Source: JALYUA01 sp038239305
GTDB taxonomy: Bacteria; Acidobacteriota; Thermoanaerobaculia; UBA5066; Gp7-AA6
Reading direction: 5' to 3'
DNA: 64,000 nt
Assembly (NCBI GenBank): GCA_038239305.1
Contig: JBBSEW010000011.1
Span: forward strand, 1-64,000
Positions 40,392 to 50,693 of the stretch are shown in pieces. Each line of letters opens with the position of its first letter. Within the stretch, counting starts at the first letter, position 1. The notes beneath the pieces are model-generated. The model had not been told where the DNA came from, ran no database searches, and saw only the letters and a program-made list of their open reading frames with translations. The translations under genes and the position numbers were made by a program.

Positions 40392-41045
40392 GTGGACTCC
40401 TGGATCCCGATCCCGTCGATTCCGATCCCGCCGACGGTCGAAATTCCGGAGGGGCGGATCCGCGGCTTGTTTGTCGCGGCGTTCCGCATCGGCCGGACGC
40501 CCGTCACGAACCGCGAGTACGCGCCGTTTCTCGCGGCGGCGGAGGCTCCGGCACCGCCGTGGTGGTCCGATCCGGCCTTCGCGTCGCCGGGGCAGCCGGT
40601 CGTCGGCGTCACGTGGGACGACGCCTCTGCTTACGGGGAGTGGCTTTCCCGGGCCGCCGGCGGACGGTGGCGGCTGCCGGCGGAGTCGGAGTGGGAGCAC
40701 GCCATGTCGGGTGGAGAGACCTCGCCGGCGACCGCGTGGGGAAGCGCGATCCCGCCCGGCGAGATTCCCGAGGGAACGCTCTCGGCGCCGTGGGAGGCGG
40801 GCCGGGGAACGCCGAACGCGTTCGGGGTGCTCGATCCCGGCACGGTCGTTCACGAGTGGTGCCTCGACTGGAGAGAATCCGCGCCCGGCACGGTGGACAC
40901 GACCCGTCGAGCGAGCCGGGGCGGCTCCTGGCGCCACCGCATTCCCTGGTCGCCGCCCTCGGCGCGCAGCAGCCTGCCGCCGCACTTGCGCTACTCCGAC
41001 TACGGCTTCCGCGTGCTCCTCGAGATTCCTCCGGCCCGTCGCTAA
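40392..41045 (+). CDS. FGE-sulfatase (SUMF1/EgtB-type) domain protein
   Basis: 217 aa from GTG 40392. Formylglycine-generating-enzyme fold: FRIGRTPVTNREYAPFL, VVGVTWDDASAYGEWL, RWRLPAESEWEHAMSGG, NAFGVLDPGTVVHEWCLDW, RASRGGSWRH and YSDYGFRVLLE. Members range from sulfatase activators to iron-dependent sulfoxide synthases and signalling proteins; the catalytic Cys pair of true FGE is not evident, so the function is open. The stop overlaps the convergent hydrolase stop by 3 bp. The frame is open upstream but not protein-like there. Confidence 0.8.
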   Translation: MDSWIPIPSIPIPPTVEIPEGRIRGLFVAAFRIGRTPVTNREYAPFLAAAEAPAPPWWSDPAFASPGQPVVGVTWDDASAYGEWLSRAAGGRWRLPAESEWEHAMSGGETSPATAWGSAIPPGEIPEGTLSAPWEAGRGTPNAFGVLDPGTVVHEWCLDWRESAPGTVDTTRRASRGGSWRHRIPWSPPSARSSLPPHLRYSDYGFRVLLEIPPARR

Positions 41046-41866
41046 GCGGATTCGGCCGGCAGGGCGCCGTCGCGAAACAGGACGAGACTGTCGTTCCAGG
41101 CGACCTTCGAAGCGCGGATGCGATACGTGTCGCGCTCCTCGCAGAAGAAATCGTGACCGGCCTCGTGGAACAGCTCGATGCGGAACGATTTTCCGAGATC
41201 CGCGAGCCGCTTGCGCACCACTTCGCGCTCCGCGGCCCGGATTTCCATGTCGAGCTGGCCGAAAAAGAGAAGGAGGGGAGCCGCGAGAGCGCCGGCCATG
41301 TCGAGCGGTGCCGCGCGCCCGGCGCCGGCCGGCTTCGCGACGGAGAGGTCCGGAGGGAAGAAGGCGGATACGGCGAGGATCGACTCCGGGAAGGTGCAGG
41401 CTCCCAGGAAGGCGAGCCGCGCGCCAGTCCCGAAGCCCAACAGGCGGACTCCTCCCGAGCGCGCCTTCGACCGGCCGCCGGCGTACGTGATCGCCTGCTC
41501 GAGGATCGCGAGCCCGCGCTCGTCGGCGAGAGTCGCGTAGCGGTCGCGAGCGGCGGTCTCGTCGCTGTAGGCGAAGTGGGTGGGCTTTGCGGAATGGAGC
41601 AGATCGGGCGCGGCCCCGGAAAACGTCGACGGAGAGCAGTAGAAGTCGGGTGCGAGAGAGTAGAAGCCCGCGTGCGCGAGGCGGTTGCCGACGTGCCGGA
41701 TGTGGGCCGTAAGCCCGAACCGGTCGTGGAGGACGACGACCCCCGGGAAGGACCCGTCGCCGCCCGGAGCCGCCTGGTGCGCCGGGAAACACTGCACCAG
41801 CGTCGTGTTGCTCTCCATGTCGATCATGCCGGCCGACACCGGGGCCGGAGTTTCCGGCGGGCTCAT
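41042..41866 (-). CDS. Dienelactone-hydrolase-family protein lacking the nucleophile
   Basis: 274-aa alpha/beta hydrolase of the DLH family: PGVVVLHDRFGLTAHIR, LAHAGFYSLAPDFY, LLFFGQLDMEI (Asp) and HEAGHDFFCEE (His). The nucleophile elbow, usually GxCxGG, reads GFGTGA at 144-149, with Gly where Cys or Ser should be, so catalysis of the normal type is unlikely. It ends tail-to-tail with the FGE-like gene and starts about 65 bp after the glucan synthase stop on the same strand. Confidence 0.85.
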   Translation of the reverse strand: MSPPETPAPVSAGMIDMESNTTLVQCFPAHQAAPGGDGSFPGVVVLHDRFGLTAHIRHVGNRLAHAGFYSLAPDFYCSPSTFSGAAPDLLHSAKPTHFAYSDETAARDRYATLADERGLAILEQAITYAGGRSKARSGGVRLLGFGTGARLAFLGACTFPESILAVSAFFPPDLSVAKPAGAGRAAPLDMAGALAAPLLLFFGQLDMEIRAAEREVVRKRLADLGKSFRIELFHEAGHDFFCEERDTYRIRASKVAWNDSLVLFRDGALPAESA

Positions 41867-41930
41867 GACGGCCGTCCGGTCGAGCTGGCGGGGGAGGTCA
41901 TGGCGTGATCACTCGGCTGCAGAACGGCTT

Positions 41931-44900
41931 TCAGCCGAGCAGGACGTCGACCGAATGGATGCCGCCGTCGTCGACGAGAGGGACTCCCGTTTTCGGATCC
42001 GGAATCCCCCGGCCATCGACGCGCAGCGCCGTCACGCCGAGGCACACGCTCCGCGGATTCTCGACGGTCACCACGTAGCGCGCCGAGTGGTACCGGAACG
42101 TCGCCTGGTACCGGGGCCACGCCCGGGGAATCCGCGGGTCGATGAGCATGACCGCGCCCTGCAGCCGGATCCCGAGGATCGATTCGACGGCGGCGCGGTA
42201 CATCCAGCCGGCGGAGCCCGTGTACCACGTCCACCCGCCGCGCCCGACGTGGGGCGGCTCCGCGTAGACGTCCGCCGCAACGACGTAGGGCTCGACCTTG
42301 TAACGATAGCGCCCCGCGCGAGTCGAGGCGTGCTGGATCGGGTTCAGGAGTGAGAAGAGCTCGCCCGCGCGGTCGCCGTCGCCGAGCTCGGCGAATGCGA
42401 TCACGGACCACAGCGCGCCGTGCGTGTACTGGCCGCCGTTCTCGCGAACGCCCGGCAGGTACCCCTTGATATAGCCGGGATCGTGCGCCGTGTGATTGAA
42501 CGGCGGGGTGAAGAGGAGCGCGAGCGCGCCGTCGCGACGGATCAGGTACTCGTCGACGGCATTCATGGCGCGTTTCGCGCGGTCCCGATCGCCCGCCCCC
42601 GAGATGACCGCCCACGACTGGGCGATGGAGTCGATCCGGCACTCGTCGTTCTGCGACGAGCCGAGCGGCGTCCCGTCGTCGTAGAAGGCGCGCCGCCACC
42701 AGTCGCCGTCCCACCCTTCCCCCTCGAGCGCCGCTTTCAGGGTCGTCAGCCGCTCGCGCCACGTCGCCGCTCGACCGGTCTCGCCGCGGGCTTCCGCGAC
42801 CTTCGAGAACTCGGAGAGATTCGCGTGGAGGAACCAGCCCAGCCAGACGCTCTCGCCTTTGCCGCCGGCGCCGACCCGATTCATCCCGTCGTTCCAGTCG
42901 CCCGATCCCATCAGGGGAAGGCCGTGCGCGCCGGCCGGAAGGCTCCGATCGATCGCTCGGGCGCAGTGCTCGAAAAGAGTCGCCGTGTCGCTCGAGACCG
43001 TGGGCTCGAAGAAACGCTCGTCCTCCGAAGCCTTGAGGGGCTCTCCCTCGACGAAGGGAATCCGCTCGTCGAGGATCGCCGCATCGGCCGTCACGTCGAT
43101 GTAGCGCGTCACGGCGTAGGGAAGCCAGAGCAGGTCGTCCGAGAATCGCGTGCGCACGCCCTTTCCCGTGGGAGGGTGCCACCAGTGCTGCACGTCCCCC
43201 TCGTGGAACTGGCGCGCGGCGGAACGGAGGATCTGCTCCCGCAGGAGGCTTCGCTTCGCGACCGCGAACGCCATGGCGTCCTGGAGCTGGTCGCGGAAAC
43301 CGAACGCGCCGCCCGACTGGTAGAACGCGCTGCGCCCCCAGATCCGGCAGGCCAGCGCCTGGTAGAGCAGCCATCGGTTGACGAGGAGATCGAGCGCCGC
43401 GTCGGGAGTCTTGACCTGCAGCCCGCCGAGGACGTCGTCCCAAAGCTGCCGGATCCGGGACAGGGTCGCCGCCGCGTCTCTCTTGCGGTGGCGCGTGACG
43501 AGCAGGCGCGCTTCCGCCTCGGAGGCGGCCTGGCCGAGAAGCACCAGGATTTCTTTCTTTTCTCCCGGAGCGAGGACGAGAGGCGCCTGGAGGGCCGCGC
43601 ACGGATCCAGCCCCGCGCCGGTTCGGCCTGAAAGCGTCACGCCCGGCGCCAGGCCCGAGGGAGAGGACACGCTCCCGTTGCGGCCCAGGAACTCGGTACG
43701 GTCCGCCGTGATCCCGGAAGCGGGAACGGACAGCGCGGAGAACGCGACGCGGCCGCCGAAATCCGCGGTCCACGGGTTCCGGGCGAAGACCGCTCCCGTC
43801 GGCTCGTCCTTCGACGTGAGGACGAAGCGAAAGGCGGCGGTGCGCGACACGCCGAGGATCCACTCCGCGTACGACGTGACCGACAGCGAACGGCGGCGCG
43901 TCGAGTGGTTCTCGAGCGTCAGGCGTGAGATTTTCACGGGGTCGTCGGGATCGACGAACTGTGTCAGCACGAGCCGTATGTCGTGGCTCTCGTGCTCGAA
44001 CCGGCTGTACCCCTGGCCATGCGCCGCGACGTAGGGAGTCTCCTCCCGGATCGGCAGGGCCGTCGGCGTCCAGATTTCGCCGGACTCTTCGTCGCGAACG
44101 TAGATCGCCTCGCCGGGCGGATCCGAGACCGGGTCGTTCGACCACGGCGTCAGCTGATTCTCGCGGCTGTTCTCCCCCCAGGTATAGCCCGACCCCGATT
44201 CGGACACGAGGAAACCGAACCCTGGATTCGCGATGACGTTGACCCACGGCGCGGGAGTCGTCTGGCCCTTGCCGAGGACCGTGATGTATTCCGTCCCGTC
44301 CTCGGAGAAGCCGCCAATGCCGTTCCAGAAGGGGAGCGTGGGCCGCGGCGGGGGAACTTCCTTCGAGGGCTGGACGGGCAGCTTCGGCTGGGGCGGCCTC
44401 GCGGTCGGCCGCTTGCCGAGAAAGCGCAGAACCTGGTCGGCGAGGCTTCCGTTGCGGGAGAGCACGACCACGCGGGCGGCGGCGGCGAGCGTGTCCCGGG
44501 CGTCCTGGGGCACCTGGTCGGAGCGCAACACGAAGACGCCTCCCCGGCTCGCGTCCTCCTTCAGTCCGCGGCTCGTGCGGAGGAGCACCTCGAGCGTCGA
44601 CTGGAGCTGCGGGTCATAGGACGCGGCCTCCTCGTTCGAAACGACGAGATCGACGGCGAGACCCTTCAGCCGCCAGTACTCCTGCGCGCGCAGGAGCTGC
44701 TTGAAGATGTCCCGGTCTTCCGCCTGGTCGATCCGCAGATACACGATCGGCCGATCGCCCGAGATGCCGAAACCCCAGAGCGCCGCCGCGCCGTTCCGGT
44801 TGCGCCGCAGGATGTCGCTCGCCGCCCGCATCGTCGGATCCGAATAGAGGATGCGCGTCGCGAGACGCTGGAAAAGGTGCGCCTCGTCCGCGGAGATCTG

Positions 44901-47900
44901 CAGGTGGCGCAGCTGAACCTGAGCCTGTGTCCACGCGAGCATGGCCGTGCGCGAGAAGATCGCGGGGTCCCGGTACCGGTCCGCCGCCGAGAGCAGCTCT
45001 TCCCGGGACGTGGCGGCGAGCGTCGCGAACGTGAGGCGGGCGGTTCCGCCGGGCGGAAGGCTGACGCGCCGCCGCAGGCTGAAGATCGGGTCGAGCACCG
45101 AACCGGCCGTGTTCGACAGCGGAATGCCTTCCTCGATCGACACGGGCGACCGCAGATCGCGGCCCCGGCCGATGAAACGCGACCGGTCCGTCTCGTACTG
45201 AACGCCGCCCGTCGCGACCCCTTCGACGGTCACGAGGTGCGCGGCCCAGATGACGGTGTCGTCGTGAGAGCGCGGGCGGCGGGTGGCGACGAGCGCGTCG
45301 AGGCCGGGCACGAATTCCGTTTCGACGAACAGGTTCGAGAACACGGGGTGCGCGTTGTCGGCTTTCGGATCGTTCAGCACGAGCTCGGCGTAGGACGTCA
45401 CGTCGATCTCCCGCACCTTCCCGCCGAGGTTCGTGACCGCCACCTGGCGGAGCTCGGCGTTTTCCTCCGGGGAAACGATGATCTCGATCGCGGTCGAGAG
45501 GCTTCCGTCGCGGCGCCGGATCTCGGCGCGGTCCTCGTAGTACGCGACCTCGTAGCTGTCGGCCTCGACGCCGCTCGGCTGGTGGCCGGCAGACCAGACG
45601 CGGCCGGTCTGCACGTCCCTCAGGTAGAAGTAGCTGCCCCAGGAGTCGCGGGTCGGATCTTCCCGCCAGCGCGTGATCGCCGTCTGCTCGAGGCGCGAGT
45701 AGCCGGATCCGGCCGCGGTGACCATCACCGAATAGCGGCCGTTGGACAGGATGTGCGCTCGGGGCGTCGCGTCGTGGGGCGACTGGAAGCGGCGAAGAAC
45801 CGGCGTGACGAAGTCGCGCACGTGGAGTTGCGTGCTGACTTCCTCGGCGCGCGGCCGGGCGACGCTCACGCCGCGCGGCGTCCGCTCCTGCAGGAGCAGC
45901 TCGGTCGCCTGGACCATCGGCTCGGAATGAAACCGCAGGCGCATCTTCCAGCCCGAGAGGACGTTGCCGAGCGCGACGAGGGTCATGCCCTGGTGATGCG
46001 CCATGTAGGCTTGGACGACGGCCGATGTCCCGTTTTCCGGAAGGCGGGACCGCGTGTAGTCGATCGCTTCGTAGAAGCCGTACTCGCCGGCGGCGCCTGC
46101 CCGCGTGAGCGCCCGGAAGTTCTTCGTTGCCGCGGTGACGTTGACCATGGCGGCGAGAGCGGTCGCGTAGGGGGCGATGACGAGGTCTTCCGCCAGGCCC
46201 CGCTTCAGGCCGAGCCCGGACACGCCGAAGTTCGAATACTGGTAGGTGAGGTTCGCGTCGCGCGCGTTGAAGGCGCTCTCGGAGATTCCCCACGGCACAC
46301 CCCGCTCCGTGGCGTATCGAATTTGCCGCCCGACGATCAGCCGGCTTGAGGAGTCGAGAAGGCTCCCGGTCGGGACGTCGAGAACGAGGTCCGGCATCAG
46401 GTACTCGAACATCGAACCGGACCAGGAGACGAGCGCCGAGCCTTTGCCGACGGGCGTCAGGGGGCGGCCGAGGTGGAACCAGTGCGAGGTCGGGACTTCC
46501 CCGCGGCCGATCGCGAGGAAGCTCGTCAGGCGCGCCTCCGAAGCGAGCAGGTCGTAGAAGCCCGGATCGAGGCGGCCGTCGGCAACCCGGTAACCGATCG
46601 AAAAGAGCTTCTGCACGGGGTCGAACAGGAACCCGAACTCCATCTCCTCGGCGAGCTTCTCGGCGGCGGCGGCGAGCTTGACCAGGCGCCGGGCCAGCGC
46701 GTGAGGCACGGCGGCGTCGTGGGTGACCGGGTCCGGCGGGGAGGGAGGCGGAGCCACGGCGATCGCGGCGGATCCGTCATTTCCGTCGAGTGTTTCCGCC
46801 ACTCCGCCCGGCCCGGACAGGGGACGGGCGCGGGAAAGCGTGCGTGCCGTTTCCTGCGGGTCCGCATCCGCAGGCGTGCCCGCTCCCGGGTCTGCGGTCC
46901 GGGCGGCCGCGTTCGCCGAGGACGCCGAAATTCCGGCAGAACCGTCCGACGCCGGGGTTCCCGCGGCAATCCCCGCGTCCCGGCAGTGGCTCGAGAGGGC
47001 GCGGGCAACCGCGGTGGACCAGATCAGCAGGGATCGAGCCTGCGGATCCGACTTGTCGTGCGCGACCGCCGCCGCCGCGTCGACGAGCGTCTCGGCGCGC
47101 AGCAGGATATCCCGAAGCTGGTCCGGCTCCGGCGCGTCGGAGCCGGATGGCGCGAGGACGGTTTCCAAGGCGGTCAAGGAGGACTCGATGTCGCGCAGAG
47201 CGGCGGCGCCGCTGCCGCGCGTCGCGCCGAGGCTGCGCGCGGCTTCTCGAGCGAGCCGGACGGCGTCGAAGACTCCCAGGAGCGCGTCGCGGAACGGAAG
47301 AGGAGTGACGAGCCGCTCGAGACAGGCCTGCTTGAGCGTGATCAGATGCGCTGCGAAGTTCCCGCTGTCGACGGTTGAGATGTATCGCGGCTCGAGCGGC
47401 GCGAGACTCTCCGTGTCGTACCAGTTATAGAGATGGCCGCGGAACTTCTCCATTTTTCCGAGCGTTTCGAAAGTCGCCTCCATCCGCTCGACCATCTCCG
47501 TCACCCCGATCCACCCGAGATCGTGAGCCGAAGCCGTCGAGAGCAGGTAAAGGCCGATATTCGTCGGCGACGTCCGGTGCGCCACCACGGGCTTCGGAGA
47601 CTCCTGGAAGTTGTCCGGCGGGAGGTAGTGGTCGCCCTCGCCGGTGAAGGCCTCAAAAAATCTCCAAGTCCGTCGCGCCAACAGGCGCAGGAGGGCCCCG
47701 TCGGCGGGCGATGGGAACTCGCGCTCGGAGTCCGCCGGCGGCAGGCTGATCGTCCACGCCACGACGGGCGAGGCGATCCAGGCGACGACGAATAAAACGG
47801 CGTCGGCCGCCTCCGGGGCGCCCCGAAAAATCTCCGGCAGAAGCGCCGCGGCCCCGATCGCATAGACGCCCCACATTCGCCGCAGAAACGTCGGAAGCTC

Positions 47901-50693
47901 CGATCGGGCGAGCGCACGTGCCTGGCGGGCAGTCGTCCATTCGAGCAGGCGGCGCTTCGTGAAAAAGAGACGGCCGAGCGTGCGCAGGATCGCGTCCCCC
48001 ATGAGCCACGCCTGGTCTGCGAGCAGGACGGAGGTCAGGACCGTGTGCGAGAAGGCGAGGGCAAGATCCGCGCCGAGGCCCGTGGCGACGCTGCGCTTCG
48101 AGATGTTGCGCCGCCGCGGGACGGCCGCCGCCAGAACCGGGAAGAGTCGCGGGAGAACGAGAGTCGCGAGCACGAACGCGCTCCAGACGAACGACCGGGC
48201 TCCCGGGATCGTCCAGCCGGCGATGAGCGTCGCGACGGCGGCGGGTGCAAAAAGGGACCGGCGCAGGTTGTCGATGATCTTCCAGCGGCCGATGAAGGGG
48301 ATCGCGTTGCGGACGCGGCGTCCATCGGCGTCCTTGACCCGCCCGCGGAGCCACGGGAGGAGCTGCCAGTCGCCCCGCGCCCAGCGATGCTGTCGGGCCG
48401 TCGAGACCTCGTAGTGGTTCGGAAATTCCTCGAAGAGCTCGACGTCGCTGACGAGGCCGGCCCGGGCGAACAGCCCTTCGAACAGGTCGTGGGAGAGAAG
48501 GGTGTTTTCGGGAACGCGGCCGGCGAGGGCGCGCGAGAACGCGTCCACGTCGTAGATTCCCTTGCCCGTGAAGATGCCCTCCCCGAAGAGATCCTGGTAC
48601 ACGTCCGAGACCGCGAACGCATAGGGATCGATGCCTCGGGGTCCCGCGAACACGCGCTCGAAGAGAGTCCCCATGCCGATCGGCGGCAGCGTGGGCGTGA
48701 TGCGCGGCTGCAGGATCCCGTTCCCCTCGACGACCCGATTCGTGGTGTCGTCGAACGCGGGGTGGTTCAGGGGATGCGCCATCGCGCCGACGAGCTTGCG
48801 CACGGCGCCCCGGGGGAGGCGCGTGTCGCCGTCGAGGGTGATCACGTAGCGGACGCCGGTCGGGACCGGGTCCGGAGTCGGAAGATAGCTCGTGTCCGTG
48901 GCGCCGCGGAGCAGACGGTTGAACTCCTCGAGCTTGCCGCGCTTGCGCTCCCAACCCATCCACGAGCCGGCCGACGCGTTCCAAACGCGGCGCCGGTGGA
49001 AGAGAAGGAACCGCTCGCCGCCGTCGGGCGCGCTGCCGTGACGCCGGTTCAGCTCGGAGATGCCGGCCCGCGCGGCGACGAGCAGCGCCTCGTCCTCGTC
49101 CATCGTTTCGGAGGGCGCGTCGGTCCAGTCGGCAAGGAGGGCGAAGTGAATGAAGCCCTCGGAATTGGCGAGGAACCGCACCTCGAGCTGCTCGATCTGC
49201 TCGCGGATCTCGTCTTCGTTCAAGAGGAGCGTCGGAACCACCACCATCGTCGCGAGGTCGGCCGGGATCCCGTCCTCCAGCTCGAGCTTCGGAAGGCGGC
49301 GCGGCCCGACCACTTCCAGGACGTCCTGGTTCACGACGGCCGTCGCCAGCTCGGACGCCGGCACGAAAGCGAGAAGCCCGAGCAGCACCAGAACGAGAGG
49401 CGCCGCCCCGGCGTAAAATGCGAAGACGAGGGGGACCGACAGGATGACGAGGGCGAGAAGGAGGATCGTGCCGGGGTAGCCGGGAGCCGCCCACGCGACC
49501 CACGCCCGCCGCATCCACTGCGAAACCGGAGCCCGGTAGCCGATCTCCTTCTCGAAGGCGGCGCGGCCGCGCGAGATCAGGTAGTAGCCGGGATCGGCGT
49601 GGCGGGAGCCGGGCGGCGCGCCGGAGGACTTTGCGCGCTCCCGCGCCAGGCGCGCAATCTGCCGCTCGGGACGCCGGCTTCCTTTCGCCAGCTGCTCCAC
49701 GGCGTGCCGGTAGCGGTCCCGCGTCCCGAAATCCATGGCGCCGACCTGTGTGTCTTCGCGGAGCTCGCGCTCGACGAGGCTCACGGTCTCGAAGAAGTCG
49801 CTCCAGTCGACCGAGCCCATGAGCCGCATGCTCGTGATCACGTTGCTGACGGAGACGTGCATCGCGAGCTGTGACCGGTGCTCCGCGGCGACGAGGTCGT
49901 CCCGCGAGATTCCTTCGCGCGCGAGCCGGCGGTCGATCCAGCCGAGTGCGGGCGTCCGCTCCGGATCGCGGTCGCGCAGCCGGGCCAGAAGCTGGACGAG
50001 GAATGCGGTCTGGATTGCGCCGTCCGTCGATTTGCGGAATCGGTCCTCGAGACCCGCCGCCGGAGGGCCCTCGCCGCCGAGGATGGCGTCCGCGAGGAGA
50101 TCGGCGCGTTCGCGCTGGCCGCGCCTCGCCACGATCTGCTCGGACATGCGGCGGAGGTTCTCGATCAGGACGAGCCGCAGGGAGATCGTCGCCGCCCAGA
50201 GCTCGCCGATCGTCAGGGGCTGGACGGTCTGGTACGCCTCGAGAAATCGCCGGAGCGGTTCGAGATCGAGCCGGCTGTCCGTGTGCTCGACGAACGACCA
50301 GGCGATGCCGTACACGCGCGGATAGCCCGCGAGCGGACCATTCGCGAGTTTCGGGAGCTCGCGATAGAAACCGGGCGGGAGGTCGTCTCGGATTTCGCGG
50401 AGCTGGTCGTCGACGATGTGGAAGTTATCCGCGAGCCACTCGGCGGCGGGGGAGATGGCGCGCTCTTCCGCGATCGCGCGGGCAATCGCCCTGTAACAGT
50501 CGAGGAGGACTCGGCCGTTCTCTTCGAGGCGCGACAGGAGCGGCTTTCCTCGGCGGCCGGTCGAGACGCGGTCCGAGCGCGCGAGCTCCTGCGCCCGCTC
50601 GACCAGCCGGTCGGGCGACAGGATCTCGCCGCGAATGGCCGCTCGGCCGGCGGCCTCTTCGGGCAGCGGGTTTCGCCCGGGGCCTACCGGCAC
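41931..50693 (-). CDS. Cyclic beta-1,2-glucan synthase (NdvB/Cgs type)
   Basis: 2920-aa giant inner-membrane enzyme that initiates, elongates and cyclises beta-1,2-glucan. In order: N-terminal helical domain; membrane segments near 400-450; GT84 glycosyltransferase (TLDGDTRLP near 617, QHRWARGDW near 768); further membrane segments (about 820-1000); a glucoamylase-like domain; two carbohydrate-binding modules (about 1600-2400); and C-terminal GH94 phosphorylase (GDWNDGMNRVG near 2600, GWTWYTGSAGWMYR) for chain-length control. A 100-residue Ala/Pro/Ser/Gly insert (about 1230-1330) is unusual. GTG start without a clear ribosome-binding site; a later start is possible. Product expected in the periplasm for osmoadaptation or envelope function. 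Confidence 0.93.
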   Translation of the reverse strand: MPVGPGRNPLPEEAAGRAAIRGEILSPDRLVERAQELARSDRVSTGRRGKPLLSRLEENGRVLLDCYRAIARAIAEERAISPAAEWLADNFHIVDDQLREIRDDLPPGFYRELPKLANGPLAGYPRVYGIAWSFVEHTDSRLDLEPLRRFLEAYQTVQPLTIGELWAATISLRLVLIENLRRMSEQIVARRGQRERADLLADAILGGEGPPAAGLEDRFRKSTDGAIQTAFLVQLLARLRDRDPERTPALGWIDRRLAREGISRDDLVAAEHRSQLAMHVSVSNVITSMRLMGSVDWSDFFETVSLVERELREDTQVGAMDFGTRDRYRHAVEQLAKGSRRPERQIARLARERAKSSGAPPGSRHADPGYYLISRGRAAFEKEIGYRAPVSQWMRRAWVAWAAPGYPGTILLLALVILSVPLVFAFYAGAAPLVLVLLGLLAFVPASELATAVVNQDVLEVVGPRRLPKLELEDGIPADLATMVVVPTLLLNEDEIREQIEQLEVRFLANSEGFIHFALLADWTDAPSETMDEDEALLVAARAGISELNRRHGSAPDGGERFLLFHRRRVWNASAGSWMGWERKRGKLEEFNRLLRGATDTSYLPTPDPVPTGVRYVITLDGDTRLPRGAVRKLVGAMAHPLNHPAFDDTTNRVVEGNGILQPRITPTLPPIGMGTLFERVFAGPRGIDPYAFAVSDVYQDLFGEGIFTGKGIYDVDAFSRALAGRVPENTLLSHDLFEGLFARAGLVSDVELFEEFPNHYEVSTARQHRWARGDWQLLPWLRGRVKDADGRRVRNAIPFIGRWKIIDNLRRSLFAPAAVATLIAGWTIPGARSFVWSAFVLATLVLPRLFPVLAAAVPRRRNISKRSVATGLGADLALAFSHTVLTSVLLADQAWLMGDAILRTLGRLFFTKRRLLEWTTARQARALARSELPTFLRRMWGVYAIGAAALLPEIFRGAPEAADAVLFVVAWIASPVVAWTISLPPADSEREFPSPADGALLRLLARRTWRFFEAFTGEGDHYLPPDNFQESPKPVVAHRTSPTNIGLYLLSTASAHDLGWIGVTEMVERMEATFETLGKMEKFRGHLYNWYDTESLAPLEPRYISTVDSGNFAAHLITLKQACLERLVTPLPFRDALLGVFDAVRLAREAARSLGATRGSGAAALRDIESSLTALETVLAPSGSDAPEPDQLRDILLRAETLVDAAAAVAHDKSDPQARSLLIWSTAVARALSSHCRDAGIAAGTPASDGSAGISASSANAAARTADPGAGTPADADPQETARTLSRARPLSGPGGVAETLDGNDGSAAIAVAPPPSPPDPVTHDAAVPHALARRLVKLAAAAEKLAEEMEFGFLFDPVQKLFSIGYRVADGRLDPGFYDLLASEARLTSFLAIGRGEVPTSHWFHLGRPLTPVGKGSALVSWSGSMFEYLMPDLVLDVPTGSLLDSSSRLIVGRQIRYATERGVPWGISESAFNARDANLTYQYSNFGVSGLGLKRGLAEDLVIAPYATALAAMVNVTAATKNFRALTRAGAAGEYGFYEAIDYTRSRLPENGTSAVVQAYMAHHQGMTLVALGNVLSGWKMRLRFHSEPMVQATELLLQERTPRGVSVARPRAEEVSTQLHVRDFVTPVLRRFQSPHDATPRAHILSNGRYSVMVTAAGSGYSRLEQTAITRWREDPTRDSWGSYFYLRDVQTGRVWSAGHQPSGVEADSYEVAYYEDRAEIRRRDGSLSTAIEIIVSPEENAELRQVAVTNLGGKVREIDVTSYAELVLNDPKADNAHPVFSNLFVETEFVPGLDALVATRRPRSHDDTVIWAAHLVTVEGVATGGVQYETDRSRFIGRGRDLRSPVSIEEGIPLSNTAGSVLDPIFSLRRRVSLPPGGTARLTFATLAATSREELLSAADRYRDPAIFSRTAMLAWTQAQVQLRHLQISADEAHLFQRLATRILYSDPTMRAASDILRRNRNGAAALWGFGISGDRPIVYLRIDQAEDRDIFKQLLRAQEYWRLKGLAVDLVVSNEEAASYDPQLQSTLEVLLRTSRGLKEDASRGGVFVLRSDQVPQDARDTLAAAARVVVLSRNGSLADQVLRFLGKRPTARPPQPKLPVQPSKEVPPPRPTLPFWNGIGGFSEDGTEYITVLGKGQTTPAPWVNVIANPGFGFLVSESGSGYTWGENSRENQLTPWSNDPVSDPPGEAIYVRDEESGEIWTPTALPIREETPYVAAHGQGYSRFEHESHDIRLVLTQFVDPDDPVKISRLTLENHSTRRRSLSVTSYAEWILGVSRTAAFRFVLTSKDEPTGAVFARNPWTADFGGRVAFSALSVPASGITADRTEFLGRNGSVSSPSGLAPGVTLSGRTGAGLDPCAALQAPLVLAPGEKKEILVLLGQAASEAEARLLVTRHRKRDAAATLSRIRQLWDDVLGGLQVKTPDAALDLLVNRWLLYQALACRIWGRSAFYQSGGAFGFRDQLQDAMAFAVAKRSLLREQILRSAARQFHEGDVQHWWHPPTGKGVRTRFSDDLLWLPYAVTRYIDVTADAAILDERIPFVEGEPLKASEDERFFEPTVSSDTATLFEHCARAIDRSLPAGAHGLPLMGSGDWNDGMNRVGAGGKGESVWLGWFLHANLSEFSKVAEARGETGRAATWRERLTTLKAALEGEGWDGDWWRRAFYDDGTPLGSSQNDECRIDSIAQSWAVISGAGDRDRAKRAMNAVDEYLIRRDGALALLFTPPFNHTAHDPGYIKGYLPGVRENGGQYTHGALWSVIAFAELGDGDRAGELFSLLNPIQHASTRAGRYRYKVEPYVVAADVYAEPPHVGRGGWTWYTGSAGWMYRAAVESILGIRLQGAVMLIDPRIPRAWPRYQATFRYHSARYVVTVENPRSVCLGVTALRVDGRGIPDPKTGVPLVDDGGIHSVDVLLG

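Noticed and set aside
40302..41792. Upstream extension of the PhnD-like frame
   Set aside because: Arg/Pro-rich antisense of the FGE-type gene and same-strand shadow of the hydrolase gene; domain begins near 40301.
43983..49874. Long plus-strand frames opposite the glucan synthase gene
   Set aside because: Antisense shadows; the minus-strand protein has conserved GT84 and GH94 motifs throughout.
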